A DNA stretch of 22,798 bases from Lachnospiraceae bacterium. Lineage in GTDB: Bacteria > Bacillota > Clostridia > Lachnospirales > Lachnospiraceae. Location of the stretch: assembly GCA_900752065.1 (NCBI GenBank), contig CAADTT010000116.1, positions 1-22,798 of the forward strand, written 5' to 3'. The notes beneath the pieces were generated by a model. That model had not been told where the DNA came from, did not search any database, and worked only from the letters and a program-made list of their open reading frames with translations. Positions 22,712 through 22,798 of the stretch are shown here, one piece after another (position 1 is the stretch's first letter; each line of letters starts with the position of its first letter). The translations under genes were made by a program, and so were the position numbers.

Positions 22712-22772
22712 CCATGTCTGGTATTATGGGCGAATCATGCTTGCATGAATGAGCACATAGTACCAGGCATGG
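22712..22772 (+). repeat. Long imperfect hairpin near the window end
   Basis: CCATGTCTGGTATTATG (22712-22728) pairs over all 17 positions with CATAGTACCAGGCATGG (22756-22772), using two G-T wobbles. Inside, TCATGC-TT-GCATGA forms a second stem. The wobbles pair as G-U only in an RNA copied with plus-strand sense; on the other strand they would be A-C mismatches. No gene is visible from 22673 to the end. It may be part of a dispersed repeat or a structured RNA cut by the window edge. Confidence 0.6.
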
Positions 22773-22798
22773 AGTGAGCGCCAGGTAATGAGCAATCC

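Overview
The window looks like a gut Firmicute of the Lachnospiraceae type (Blautia/Dorea/Ruminococcus-like). This rests on the gene families (DUF6145, DUF6075, DUF6462, TnpV, RepA_N), the sigma-A promoters and the GGAGG ribosome sites. No single gene fixes the species.

Positions ~186-12392 are an integrated mobile element of about 12.2 kb, inserted at the 3' end of lysS. It is bounded by two 19-bp copies of AACGACTTCATCGTCGGGA, each inside a longer 46-bp similarity. Int-arm-like repeats (TTTGTCGTAC...) sit inside both ends. From left to right it carries: a tyrosine integrase; a ribbon-helix-helix regulator; a DUF6462 excisionase-like protein; a decayed stretch with a remnant Cro/CI regulator; an orphan winged-helix protein; an FtsX-type ABC exporter; a two-component system; an inverted-repeat-rich oriT candidate with mobC but no relaxase; a GNAT-like toxin/antitoxin-like pair; tnpV; a RepA_N replication gene with 23-bp iterons inside its coding sequence; and a DUF6075 gene. 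No conjugation genes or relaxase are present, so it reads as a mobilizable element that depends on a helper. The left flank (1-185) itself resembles the outer end of a second, related element, which suggests a tandem array at lysS.

The cargo is a self-contained sensing and export unit (RR-HK, then ATPase-permease). Both of its promoters carry the same motif (TCAC-N5-TGTAAC) exactly 10 bp upstream of a TATAMT -10 box, so the response regulator probably activates its own operon and the transporter. This arrangement is typical of peptide-antibiotic or envelope-stress modules; the substrate is not known.

The chromosomal part (12355-22798) is almost entirely on the minus strand. It holds trmO, nfeD, an SPFH/stomatin gene, argF, a small membrane protein, birA, DUF6145, dusB, an unusual cytoplasmic trypsin-like protease with an N-terminal YceG-like domain, greA and lysS. 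Upstream of these are a tRNA-Thr(GGT), a 32-residue peptide gene and a long imperfect hairpin cut close to the window end. The most noteworthy items are the protease fusion, the in-gene iterons of rep, the shared promoter architecture of the cargo, the relaxase-less mobC/oriT, the tandem att structure at lysS, and the small peptide gene.
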